The notes under the pieces: model-generated
The model's database searches: none
What the model saw: only the letters and a program-made list of their open reading frames with translations
Told to the model about the DNA's origin: nothing
From: Methylibium rhizosphaerae
Lineage (GTDB): Bacteria > Pseudomonadota > Gammaproteobacteria > Burkholderiales > Burkholderiaceae_C
Assembly (NCBI RefSeq): GCF_006386545.1
Contig: NZ_SWAR01000024.1
Span: forward strand, 26,322-90,321
Length of the DNA: 64,000 nt
Reading direction: 5' to 3'
In this document: piece by piece, positions 28,759 through 39,311 of the stretch
Numbering within the stretch: position 1 is the first letter of the stretch
How the letters are laid out: each line of letters opens with the position of its first letter
Translations under genes and position numbers: made by a program

Positions 28759-28914
28759 TGGGGACAACTTTCGAACAACCGGCCAGTCATCCACAGGCCG
28801 GCGCGTCCTTCGCAAGTTGTTGTCGGTTGCCCACCGTGAAAACAAGGCCTCGGCCCACAGGGTTGATGCCCAGCTAAGCGCCTGACAGAAAAAGGGAAAA
28901 TGGCGTTTTCCACA
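28759..28914. other. DnaA-box-like cluster between dnaA and dnaN (candidate oriC)
   Basis: In a 257-bp non-coding gap there are TGGGGACAA (28759-28767, two mismatches), TCATCCACA (28787-28795, one mismatch) and TTTTCCACA (28906-28914, one mismatch). An A-rich stretch AGAAAAAGGGAAAA (28887-28900) and a small inverted repeat GGAAAA/TTTTCC sit next to the last box. It could be the origin core or a second cluster beside the one upstream of dnaA. Confidence 0.5.
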
Positions 28915-28959
28915 AGAACACCCAACCCCTACTAAGAACCACTACCTTCAGAGGTTGAC

Positions 28960-30066
28960 ATGATTGTGTTGAAGAGTACCCAGGACAAAGTGCTGAGCGC
29001 ACTGCAAGCCGTGGCCGGCATCGTCGAGCGTCGCCACACCTTGCCCATCCTGGCCAACGTGCTGCTGCGCAAGAACGGGGGGCAGGTGGAGTTCACCACC
29101 AGCGACCTGGAGATCCAGGTGCGCACCACGGCCGAATTCGACGGCGATGCCGGCAACTTCAGCACCACGGTGGGGGCCCGCAAGCTCATCGACATCCTGC
29201 GCACGCTGCCGGCCGATCAGACGGTGTCGCTCACCTCCAACCAGAACAAGCTCACCCTGGCCGGCGGCAAGAGCCGCTTCACGCTGCAGACGCTGCCGGC
29301 CGAGGATTTCCCGCTGGTGCAGGAGGCCGCCGATTTCGGCCCCGCCTTCAGCGTGCCGCAGAAGACCCTCAAGGGCCTGATCAACCAGGTGCACTTCGCG
29401 ATGGCGGTGCACGACATCCGCTACTACCTGAACGGCATCCTGTTCGTGGCCGAAGGCAAGAGCCTCACGCTGGTGGCCACCGACGGCCACCGCCTGGCGC
29501 TGGCCCAGGCCACTCTCGACGTCGAGATGCCCAAGCAGGAAGTCATCCTGCCGCGCAAGACGGTGCTCGAGCTGCAGCGCCTGCTGAAGGACGAAGACAC
29601 CCCCATCGAGCTGCGCTTTGCCGGCAACCAGGCCAAGTTCAGCTTCTCGGGCATGGAGTTCGTCACCAAGCTGGTGGAAGGCAAGTTCCCCGACTACAAC
29701 CGCGTGATTCCCAAGAACCACAAGAACCACGTGACCCTGGGTCGCGCGCCGCTGCTGGCCAGCCTGCAGCGCGCCGCCATCCTGACCAGCGAGAAGTTCA
29801 AGGGGGTGCGGGTCAACATCGAGCCGGGCACCCTGCGCATCGCCTCCAGCAATGCCGAGCAGGAAGAGGCCAAGGAAGAGCTCGAGATCGACTACGGCGG
29901 CGACACCATCGAGATCGGCTTCAACGTGACCTACCTGATGGACGCCCTGGCCAACATGAGCCAGGACATGGTGACCGTGTCGCTGGCCGATGCCAACAGC
30001 TCCGCCCTGGTGACCATTCCGGAACAGGGTGGCTTCAAGTACGTCGTGATGCCGATGCGCATCTGA
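28960..30066 (+). CDS. dnaN: DNA polymerase III sliding clamp, beta subunit
   Basis: 368 residues, full length with three clamp domains. It starts MIVLKSTQDKVLSALQAVAG and ends with YVVMPMRI, the conserved PMR(I/L) terminus. It forms the dimeric ring that tethers polymerase III. AGAGG lies 6 bp before the ATG. Canonical dnaA-dnaN-gyrB order. Confidence 0.97.
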   Translation: MIVLKSTQDKVLSALQAVAGIVERRHTLPILANVLLRKNGGQVEFTTSDLEIQVRTTAEFDGDAGNFSTTVGARKLIDILRTLPADQTVSLTSNQNKLTLAGGKSRFTLQTLPAEDFPLVQEAADFGPAFSVPQKTLKGLINQVHFAMAVHDIRYYLNGILFVAEGKSLTLVATDGHRLALAQATLDVEMPKQEVILPRKTVLELQRLLKDEDTPIELRFAGNQAKFSFSGMEFVTKLVEGKFPDYNRVIPKNHKNHVTLGRAPLLASLQRAAILTSEKFKGVRVNIEPGTLRIASSNAEQEEAKEELEIDYGGDTIEIGFNVTYLMDALANMSQDMVTVSLADANSSALVTIPEQGGFKYVVMPMRI

Positions 30067-30098
30067 CCTCCCGGATCAGTCTTGAAGGACTGAATCCC

Positions 30099-30118
30099 AA
30101 GCGGGCTGCGGCCCGCTT
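30099..30118 (+). terminator. Hairpin between dnaN and gyrB
   Basis: Perfect 8-bp stem AAGCGGGC/GCCCGCTT with a TGCG loop, followed by CAGCGTTTCTTA. Located 33 bp after dnaN, it may reduce read-through into gyrB. Confidence 0.6.
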
Positions 30119-30164
30119 CAGCGTTTCTTATGGGCTTGCGAGCGATCGCGGGCCCGGCAAGTGA

Positions 30165-32684
<2,520 letters not shown>

Positions 32685-32691
32685 TCGTTAT

Positions 32692-32713
32692 CGACGATTC
32701 GATCGTCGTTTCT
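32692..32713 (+). terminator. Hairpin after gyrB
   Basis: CGACGAT-TCG-ATCGTCG (32692-32708), then TTTCTT. It begins 8 bp after the gyrB stop. Confidence 0.7.
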
Positions 32714-32750
32714 TGCCGCAGACCCCGTATCCCAGACCTTTTGAATTCCG

Positions 32751-33005
32751 ATGTCGACGACTCCCAATCCCTTCGCTGCCCTTCTCGACCCTGCTGGCGT
32801 CCTCAGCGCCTGTGCGCGCTCCGGAGCGCTCGACGCCCTGCCGGTGAGCGTGAGGCGCAGTGCCGATCGCGTGAGCACCCAAGTGGCAGGTGAGCTGGCC
32901 GAGCACGACGCAGCCGTCGACCAGATCTACCAGCAGATGATTGCCAAGGCTTCCAAGACGTCGCTGGCGAAGTCGAAGGGTGCCGTGCGCGCTCAGGAAG
33001 CCTGA
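32751..33005 (+). CDS. Small hypothetical protein
   Basis: 84 residues, Ala/Ser-rich, helical, with no signal or membrane segment. Composition and codon use look coding (Lys-rich C-terminus AKASKTSLAKSKGAVRAQEA). It lies between the gyrB terminator and the convergent GlxA-type regulator. The ribosome site is weak. No family recognised. Confidence 0.5.
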   Translation: MSTTPNPFAALLDPAGVLSACARSGALDALPVSVRRSADRVSTQVAGELAEHDAAVDQIYQQMIAKASKTSLAKSKGAVRAQEA

Positions 33006-33060
33006 CCGAGGCGCCCCTGGGGTGGTCGAATGTCGGAGCAGCAGCAAGGCGCTCTGACGT

Positions 33061-34107
33061 TCAAGGCCTCGCAAACTCCGGAATCCGGAAGCGCTTCCGA
33101 TACGCGCCGGGAGCCATGCCGGTGATGCGCCTGAACAGGCGCCTGAAGAACGCGGCCTCCTCATACCCCACGCGCCAGCTGATCTCGTCCACCGAATCGT
33201 CGGTGCGCTCGAGCCGGCGCTTTGCGTCTTCGACCCGCAACCTCTGCACATAGTCGATGGGCGAGAGACCGGTGGCCGTGGTGAACCTGCGTTTGAAGGT
33301 GCGCTCGGCCAGGTTGCTGCGGCGGATCATCTCGTCCACCGGGTTGGCCACCGCGAAGTGCTGGCTCAGCCAGCGTTGCGCGGCCTCGATCTCGGCGTCG
33401 CCGTGGTCGCGCCGCCCTTCGAAGGTGATGTAGGGCGCGAGGCCGTCCTGGTGCCACTGCAGCGCATAGGCACGCGCGATGTCCTGTGCGTCGGTGGCAC
33501 CCGCGAAGCGGGCGATCAGGTAGAGCACCATGTCGTGCCAGGTGGTCGAGGCGCCCGAACTCACCAGCTCCTCGCGCTGGCCCGACACCACCAGCACGCG
33601 CTTGGGGTGGATGGGCACTTGCGGGTAGGCCGCCCTGAACTCGCGTGCGTAGCCGTAGTGCACCGTCGCGTCCCTGCCGTCGTACAGGCCGGTCTCGGCC
33701 AGCAGGAAGATGCCCGAGCAGGCCGAGCACAGGAGCGCGCCTTGTGCATGCATGCGTGCGAGCCACTCCACCAGCCTCGGATAGCGGCCCTTGAGCCACT
33801 CGGGTCCGCGCAGCAGTATCGAAGGGACGATGACGATGTCGCTCGTGTCGACCTCGTCGATGCAGCGCTGCACATGAATGGGCACGCCGCTGGCGAGCTG
33901 CAGCGGCCCTACCGACTCGCCCACGATCTCGACCCGGAACGTCGGCGGCGGCGTCGGCGCGGCCGAGGGTGGCATGGCGCTGGTGCCCAGCACCGCGCGG
34001 GCGTTCATCACGTCGTAGATGCCGGCCAGCGTGGAGACCACGGCATCGGGTACGGCCAGCAGCGACACATGGCGCGTGGTCGGCGGCAACGGGCGGGCAG
34101 CGGGCAT
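33061..34107 (-). CDS. GlxA-type AraC-family regulator with DJ-1/PfpI domain
   Basis: 348 residues from ATG 34107; a longer start at 34206 is possible but its added part looks unlike the family. The N-terminal DJ-1/PfpI-like glutamine-amidotransferase domain (about 10-200) has the elbow ALLCSACSGIFLLAETGL. The C-terminal double helix-turn-helix of AraC type has RRSNLAERTFKRRFTTATG and the IDYVQRLRVEDAKRRLE motif. Divergent from the haloperoxidase gene with 122 bp between, so it is the likely local regulator. Confidence 0.9.
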   Translation of the reverse strand: MPAARPLPPTTRHVSLLAVPDAVVSTLAGIYDVMNARAVLGTSAMPPSAAPTPPPTFRVEIVGESVGPLQLASGVPIHVQRCIDEVDTSDIVIVPSILLRGPEWLKGRYPRLVEWLARMHAQGALLCSACSGIFLLAETGLYDGRDATVHYGYAREFRAAYPQVPIHPKRVLVVSGQREELVSSGASTTWHDMVLYLIARFAGATDAQDIARAYALQWHQDGLAPYITFEGRRDHGDAEIEAAQRWLSQHFAVANPVDEMIRRSNLAERTFKRRFTTATGLSPIDYVQRLRVEDAKRRLERTDDSVDEISWRVGYEEAAFFRRLFRRITGMAPGAYRKRFRIPEFARP

Positions 34108-34229
34108 GGCTTGCGAGCTAGGGGGTTGGCACGAATGAACCGATCTTGGGCGATTTCGGCTCTGCCGTGAACCGGGCGGCGCCGCAACGATGAGCGCCTC
34201 TTTCAACGCAATCGACCGAGAGGACGTTC

Positions 34230-35579
34230 ATGCATCGCTTTCCCAGCATCACGATGACGACATCATCGTTGTCGTCACCCTCCCGCCGCGGCCTGGGCCG
34301 CTGGCTCGCCCGGCTGGCGGCCGCGGCCGGCGCCGGCTTCGTGCTGGCCGCGGCCGCCCAGGCCGACGACAGCTTCATGGCCGCGCGCGGCTTCGACCTC
34401 GCGCACCAGCGCCGCCCGAATGCGGTGGTGCACTGGAACTCCATCGCCGAGCGGGCCTTCACCCCCAGCCAGGGCACCAACCCGATGGCGCAGTCACGCA
34501 CCTTCTCCATCCTGCATGCGTCGATCCATGACGCGCTCAATGCGATCGACCGGCGCTACGAGTCGTACACGCCGGGCCTGCCGAAGTCGCCGCGCGCTTC
34601 GCCGGAAGCCGCGGTGGCCGCCGCGGCGCGCGAGGTGCTGGTGCAACTGTTGCCCGAGCAGGCCGTGCTGGTGGAAGAGGCCTATGGTCAGGCGCTTGCC
34701 GCCGTGCGCAACGGACCGGCCAAGACCGCAGGCCTTGCCGCCGGCCAGGCCGCAGCCTGGGCCACGCTGAACCGCCGCAGCGCCGACGGCGCCGCCGGTG
34801 CTGCGCAACCGCCGTATGTGCCGAATGCCGGCGCGGGCGAGTACCAGTTCACCGCACCCTTCGCCTTTGCCGCACAACCCGGCTGGGGCCGCGTGGCGCC
34901 GTTCGCCATCAAGCTGGCCGAGCACACGCTCCAGGGCCCGTTGCCGCTGTCCAGCCAACAGTACGCCCATGACGTGGAGGAGGTGCGCGAGATCGGCCAT
35001 GTGGCCAGCCGCACGCGCACGCCCGAGCAGACCGAGATCGCGAAGTTCTGGTACGAGGACTCGCCGCTGGGGTGGAACCGCATCGCCAATGCGGTGGTTC
35101 GCGAGCGCCGCCTCGACGCCTGGGAGGCCGCACGTGCCTTCGCGCTGGTGCACTTCGCCATGGCCGATGGCTTCATCGCCGGCTTCGGCGAGAAGTACGA
35201 GCATCGCTTCTGGCGCCCGGTCACCGCCATCCACGCGGCGGCGAACGATGGCAACACAACCACCGAGCCCGATGCCTCCTGGCAGCCGCTGCTGGTCACG
35301 CCGCCGGTGCCCGACTACCCCTCCACGCACACCGTGCTGGGCTGGGCCGCGGCCGAGGTGCTGATCGATCTTTTCGGCGACCGGGTGCGCTACGGCCTCA
35401 CCAGCCTCACGCTGCCGGGCGTCACGCGCCACTACCGCGGCTTCTCGCAGGCGGCCGAGGAAAACGGCCTGTCGCGCCTGTATGCCGGCATCCACTTCCG
35501 CCATGCCATCGAGGAAGGGCGTCGCCAGGGCCGCAGCATCGGCAAGGCGGTGTCGCAGGCGTTGCCCAAGGTCCGCTGA
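34230..35579 (+). CDS. Vanadium-dependent haloperoxidase / PAP2-superfamily exported protein
   Basis: 449 residues with an N-terminal export signal (twin Arg SRRGLGRWLARLAAAAGAGF, cleavage near AQA, so Tat is possible). Vanadate/phosphate-pocket motifs are in place: Lys322 and Arg329 in KYEHRFWRP, His367 in PDYPSTH, Ser415-Arg416 and His422 in SRLYAGIHF. The family either oxidises halides with H2O2 or acts as an acid phosphatase; the long all-helical form without membrane segments fits haloperoxidases. Good ribosome site AGAGGA before ATG 34230. A methyltransferase gene follows by 21 bp, so both are probably one operon. Confidence 0.85.
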   Translation: MHRFPSITMTTSSLSSPSRRGLGRWLARLAAAAGAGFVLAAAAQADDSFMAARGFDLAHQRRPNAVVHWNSIAERAFTPSQGTNPMAQSRTFSILHASIHDALNAIDRRYESYTPGLPKSPRASPEAAVAAAAREVLVQLLPEQAVLVEEAYGQALAAVRNGPAKTAGLAAGQAAAWATLNRRSADGAAGAAQPPYVPNAGAGEYQFTAPFAFAAQPGWGRVAPFAIKLAEHTLQGPLPLSSQQYAHDVEEVREIGHVASRTRTPEQTEIAKFWYEDSPLGWNRIANAVVRERRLDAWEAARAFALVHFAMADGFIAGFGEKYEHRFWRPVTAIHAAANDGNTTTEPDASWQPLLVTPPVPDYPSTHTVLGWAAAEVLIDLFGDRVRYGLTSLTLPGVTRHYRGFSQAAEENGLSRLYAGIHFRHAIEEGRRQGRSIGKAVSQALPKVR

Positions 35580-35600
35580 ACCAGCCCGAGGAGTCTCATC

Positions 35601-36683
35601 ATGGACATCGACAACACCCCTGCTTCAGCACTGAACCCGGCCCGGCTGGAGGCGTTCGTCACCCGCGCCATCGGTGACCTCACCGCCGGCTACGCCGGCG
35701 TCATGGTCAGCCTGGGCAGCAAGCTGGGCCTTTACAAGGCCATGGCAGGCGCCGGCCCGCTGAGCCCAAGGGAAGTGGCCGCCCGTTCAGGCTGCGCCGA
35801 GCGCTACGTGCGGGAGTGGCTCAACGCCCAGGCCGCCGGCGGCTACGTCAACTACCACGCCGTGAGCGAAACCTACGAGCTCTCGTCCGAGCAGGCGATG
35901 GTGCTGGCCGACGACACCAGCCCGGTCTACCTGCCGCCGGCCTGGGAGGTGCCGGCTGCGATGTGGTTCGACGAGCCGAAGGCGCTGGAGGCGTTTCGCA
36001 CCGGCCGCGGCGTGGCCTGGGGCGAACACGACGCCCGCATGGCCTGCGGCGTGGCGGGCTTCTATCGCAACGGCTACCGAGCCCAGCTGGTGACGTCGTG
36101 GCTGCCCGCCCTCGATGGCGTGGTGGCCGCGCTGGAGGCCGGCATCGCCGTGGCCGACGTGGGCTGCGGCCGCGGCCACTCGACGCTGCTGATGGCAGAG
36201 GCGTTCGCCCGTTCGCGCTTCCACGGCTTCGATACGCACGAGCCGTCGCTCGACGCGGCGCGCCGGCATGCCGCCGCCGTCGGCCTGTCACAGCACACGC
36301 AATTCACGCTGGCCCGTGCCACCGACTACCCCGACCAGCAGTACGGGCTCATCTGCTTCTTCGACACGCTGCACGACCTGGGCGACCCGGTGGCCGCGGC
36401 GCGGCATGCCGCCCGGGTGCTGGCGCCCGGTGGCACGGTGATGCTGGTGGAGCCGTTCGCTCACGACCGGGTGGAAGACAACCTCTCCACCGTGGGGCAG
36501 CTGTACTACGCGGCTTCGTCGGTGATCTGCTGCGCGCATGCGGTGGCCGAAGGCGGCAGGCTCGTGCTCGGGGCGCAGGCCGGGCCGAAGCGGCTGGCCG
36601 ACGTGTTCCGCAAGGCGGGCTTCACGCACTTCCGGCGCGCAGCCGAAACGCCGTTCAACGTGGTGTTCGAGGTGCGGCGCTGA
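35601..36683 (+). CDS. SAM-dependent methyltransferase with N-terminal winged helix
   Basis: 360 residues. An N-terminal helical/winged-helix dimerisation region (LGSKLGLYKAMAGAGPLSPREVAARSGCAER, trimmed) precedes a class I methyltransferase fold with motif I VADVGCGRGHST near residue 188 and LICFFDTLHDLG near 252. It resembles small-molecule or rhodoquinone/ubiquinone-like O/C-methyltransferases. GAGGAG lies 10 bp before the ATG. Its pairing with a haloperoxidase invites the idea of a small-molecule tailoring operon; the substrate is unknown. Confidence 0.85.
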   Translation: MDIDNTPASALNPARLEAFVTRAIGDLTAGYAGVMVSLGSKLGLYKAMAGAGPLSPREVAARSGCAERYVREWLNAQAAGGYVNYHAVSETYELSSEQAMVLADDTSPVYLPPAWEVPAAMWFDEPKALEAFRTGRGVAWGEHDARMACGVAGFYRNGYRAQLVTSWLPALDGVVAALEAGIAVADVGCGRGHSTLLMAEAFARSRFHGFDTHEPSLDAARRHAAAVGLSQHTQFTLARATDYPDQQYGLICFFDTLHDLGDPVAAARHAARVLAPGGTVMLVEPFAHDRVEDNLSTVGQLYYAASSVICCAHAVAEGGRLVLGAQAGPKRLADVFRKAGFTHFRRAAETPFNVVFEVRR

Positions 36684-36693
36684 GGCCGCCGCG

Positions 36694-36981
36694 TCAGGCC
36701 TTGCGCACCGTCAGCGCCACCAGCTTCAGCACCAGCGGCCGCACCATCAGCACGCAGACGAAGGCCACCGGCATGGCCAGCGCGTAGGCGTGCAGCACGC
36801 GCGCGGGCAGCCCGGCATCGATGCCGCTGTTGGCGCCCACGATCACGGCGCACATGAGCAAGGCCATGATGGCCGACATGAAAAAGGCAAAGGCCACCGG
36901 CGTGTAGCGGGGCTCGAGCTTCCAGCTGCGGGGCTGGGTGGCCGCGGGGGCAGCGGTTCGAAGGGCGGTGTCGTGTGTCAT
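36694..36981 (-). CDS. DUF2798-family small membrane protein
   Basis: 95 residues from ATG 36981. Two membrane helices (VAFAFFMSAIMALLMCAVIV and AYALAMPVAFVCVLMVRPLV) separated by a short loop match the DUF2798 layout. Function unknown. Divergent from a LysR gene whose intergenic region carries a TTTCGAAT/ATTCGAAA repeat, the common arrangement for this family. Confidence 0.85.
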   Translation of the reverse strand: MTHDTALRTAAPAATQPRSWKLEPRYTPVAFAFFMSAIMALLMCAVIVGANSGIDAGLPARVLHAYALAMPVAFVCVLMVRPLVLKLVALTVRKA

Positions 36982-37105
36982 GTTCAGGGTCCTGTGTTCC
37001 TGTGTGTTTCGGTGCGGCGCATCGGGTGCGCCATGGAGTGGCACTTTAGGAACCGCAGGAGCCGGCCGGTAGCCGCGCGGCGCCTGCTTCAGACGAAAGC
37101 TAAAG

Positions 37106-37131
37106 TTTCGAATCCTTCGCTCGATTCGAAA
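37106..37131. promoter_or_regulatory. Inverted-repeat operator between DUF2798 and LysR genes
   Basis: TTTCGAAT (37106-37113), a 10-bp spacer and ATTCGAAA (37124-37131) form a perfect 8-bp inverted repeat ending 8 bp before the LysR ATG. A CGAAA/TTTCG pair lies just upstream. Likely the LysR autoregulatory site. Confidence 0.6.
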
Positions 37132-37139
37132 GGCACCTC

Positions 37140-38177
37140 ATGGACACCCTGCGCGGCATCGACAGCTTCGTGAAGGCCGTCGAAGGCGGCAGCATCGCCG
37201 CGGCGGCACGGCAGCTGGGCATCACTGCCGCGGCTGCCAGCCAGAACATCGCGCGGCTCGAGCAGGAACTGGGCACCCGGCTGCTGGTGCGCAGCACCCG
37301 CCGCCTGTCGCTCACCGAAAGCGGCTCCCTCTACTACGAGCGGGTGCGCGGCGTGGTGCGCGAGCTGCAGCTGGCCCAGGCGGCGGTCACCGAGCTGCAC
37401 GGCGAGCCGCAGGGGCGGCTGCGGGTGGCCTGCTCGGTGGCCTTCGCGCGCCATGTGCTGGCGCCGCTGGTGCCGGCCTTCACCGAGCGTTTCCCGCGGG
37501 TGTCGCTCGAGCTGGTGGTGGCCGACCGCAGCGTCGACCATGTGAAGGAGGACATCGACGTCAGCATCCGCTTCGGCGAGCAGCTGGAGCCGGGGCTGGT
37601 GGCCCGCCGCATTGCCACCATCCCGGTGGTGTATTGCGCTTCGCCGGCCTACCTCGCACGGGCCGGCACCCCGCAGCAGCCGGAGGAACTGGCGCAGCAT
37701 GCCTGCCTGCTGTTCCGCCTGCCGATCGACGGGCGGTTGCTGCGCTGGTGGTTCGTGCGCGGCGGCACGCGCTTCGAGCCGATGCTGAACCCGACCATCG
37801 TCACCAACGACGTCGACACGCTGGCGCAACTGGCGGTCGCAGGCGCAGGCATCACCCGGCTGGGCGTGTTCATCGCCAACCCGCTGATCGAGCGCAGCCT
37901 CCTGGTGCCGCTGTTCCTGCCGTGTTCGCTGTCATCCAAGGGCGCGGCCCAGGTGGACGGCGCACCGCTCGACTTCCACGCCTGCTACCGCGACCGCAAG
38001 GACCTGACCCACAAGGTGCGCGCGTTCGTGGACTACGTGGCCGGTGCAATGCACGACCACCCGGCGCTGCGCATGCCGCAGCAGCATGCGCAGCGCCCGC
38101 AGCCTGGTCCGGCGAAGCGCGGCCGCAGCAGCGCCGCGGCTGCGCGTCAGTCCTCGGGCAGCAGGTCCCGGTTGTAG
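37140..38177 (+). CDS. LysR-family transcriptional regulator
   Basis: 345 residues. Helix-turn-helix near 18-37 (GGSIAAAARQLGITAAAASQ), then an effector domain of the CrgA-like group. The last 40 residues are Arg/Ser/Gln-rich and extend past the usual end, overlapping the VOC gene on the other strand by 31 bp. Divergent from DUF2798. Confidence 0.9.
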   Translation: MDTLRGIDSFVKAVEGGSIAAAARQLGITAAAASQNIARLEQELGTRLLVRSTRRLSLTESGSLYYERVRGVVRELQLAQAAVTELHGEPQGRLRVACSVAFARHVLAPLVPAFTERFPRVSLELVVADRSVDHVKEDIDVSIRFGEQLEPGLVARRIATIPVVYCASPAYLARAGTPQQPEELAQHACLLFRLPIDGRLLRWWFVRGGTRFEPMLNPTIVTNDVDTLAQLAVAGAGITRLGVFIANPLIERSLLVPLFLPCSLSSKGAAQVDGAPLDFHACYRDRKDLTHKVRAFVDYVAGAMHDHPALRMPQQHAQRPQPGPAKRGRSSAAAARQSSGSRSRL

Positions 38178-38572
38178 ACCACCTCCCACAGGTGGCCGTC
38201 CGGGTCTTCGAAGTAGCCGGCATGGCCGCCCCAGAAGGTCTTGCCGGCGGGCTTCACGATGCGCGCGCCTGCCGCTTGCGCCTGGGCCATCACCGCTTCG
38301 ACCTCCCGTTCGCTGCGCACGTTGTGGCCCAGGGTGAAGTGGGCCTCGGGGCGGGCGCGTGGCCGGGGCAGGCCGGCGTCGTGGGCCAGATCCGCACGGG
38401 CCCACAACGCCAGCTTCGTGCCGCCGTGCAGGTCGAAGAAGGCCACCGCACCGTGCTCGAATTCGCGGCCCACGATGCCCTGCGTGGGCAGGCCGAGGCC
38501 GTCGCGGTAGAAGGCGAGGGCTCTTTCGAGGTCGTCCACGCCGAGGGTGATGACACTGACTCTGGGCTTCAT
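38147..38572 (-). CDS. VOC-superfamily (glyoxalase-like) protein
   Basis: 141 residues from ATG 38572. One VOC module pair: VSVITLGVDDLERALAFYRDGLGLP at the N-terminus and GYFEDPDGHLWEVVYN at the C-terminus, the latter with the metal-ligand Glu. Possible roles include glyoxalase, dioxygenase or antibiotic-binding protein; the substrate is not deducible. It overlaps the LysR end tail-to-tail. Confidence 0.88.
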   Translation of the reverse strand: MKPRVSVITLGVDDLERALAFYRDGLGLPTQGIVGREFEHGAVAFFDLHGGTKLALWARADLAHDAGLPRPRARPEAHFTLGHNVRSEREVEAVMAQAQAAGARIVKPAGKTFWGGHAGYFEDPDGHLWEVVYNRDLLPED

Positions 38573-38691
38573 GGGGTTACGCTCCTGTGGCAACGACGAG
38601 GGGGCAGGCGCACGATCTTCGCGCCGCGTGGTAGCCCCGGCCGCGCAAGGGCGAAGGCCCTTGCCGCAACCCGGCACCGGAAGGAAGCGAC

Positions 38692-39294
38692 ATGGACGAC
38701 CACACCGCGGTTCACGCCGCCGACCCCAGCCTCTTCACCCACCTGCGCATGGTGCTCAGCATGGTGGTGAGCCTCGGCATTGCGCGCCTGCTCAGCGGCG
38801 CAGCCCGGATCGTGCAGCACCCGGGGCGCACGCGGCTGTACTGGGTGCACCTGCTGTGGGGCCTGTCGATGCTGCTCACCCTCATGCACTTCTGGTGGTG
38901 GCAGTTCTCGCTGGCGCGGGTGGCTGTGTGGCGCTTCGAGGTCTACTTCTTCATCGTGGCCTATGCAGCGCTGTACTACCTGCTGTGCTCGCTGCTGTTT
39001 CCCGACGACGTGTCCGACTATGCAGGCTGGCGCGACTACTTCTATTCGCGCCGGCGCTGGTTCTTCGGCCTGCTGGCGGTGGCCTTCGCCGCCGACGTGA
39101 TCGACTCGGCGATCAAGGGCAGGGCCTACCTGGAGGCCCAGGGCACCGAGTACCTGGTGCGCATCGCGGCGTACCTGGTGCTCTGTGCAGCGGCGGCCTT
39201 CGTGCGCAGCGAGCGCTTCCATGCCGCGTTTGCCGTTGGCAACCTCGTTTACCAGGTCTCCTGGATCCTGCGCATCTACGACGTGCTGGAATGA
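38692..39294 (+). CDS. Hypothetical integral membrane protein
   Basis: 200 residues with about six membrane helices (MVLSMVVSLGIARLLSG, LYWVHLLWGLSMLLTLMHFWWW, FFIVAYAALYYLLCSLLF and three more). GGAAGGAAG lies 6 bp before ATG 38692. No family recognised. It is followed by bglX after 17 bp and may share its transcript. Confidence 0.75.
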   Translation: MDDHTAVHAADPSLFTHLRMVLSMVVSLGIARLLSGAARIVQHPGRTRLYWVHLLWGLSMLLTLMHFWWWQFSLARVAVWRFEVYFFIVAYAALYYLLCSLLFPDDVSDYAGWRDYFYSRRRWFFGLLAVAFAADVIDSAIKGRAYLEAQGTEYLVRIAAYLVLCAAAAFVRSERFHAAFAVGNLVYQVSWILRIYDVLE

Positions 39295-39311
39295 GTTAGC
39301 GTCGCGGGCCT

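Noticed and set aside
34255..34277. TGACGACA/TGTCGTCA inverted repeat near the haloperoxidase start
   Set aside because: It lies inside the signal-peptide coding region where Thr/Ser/Val codons could create it by chance, and its arms are only 8 bp.
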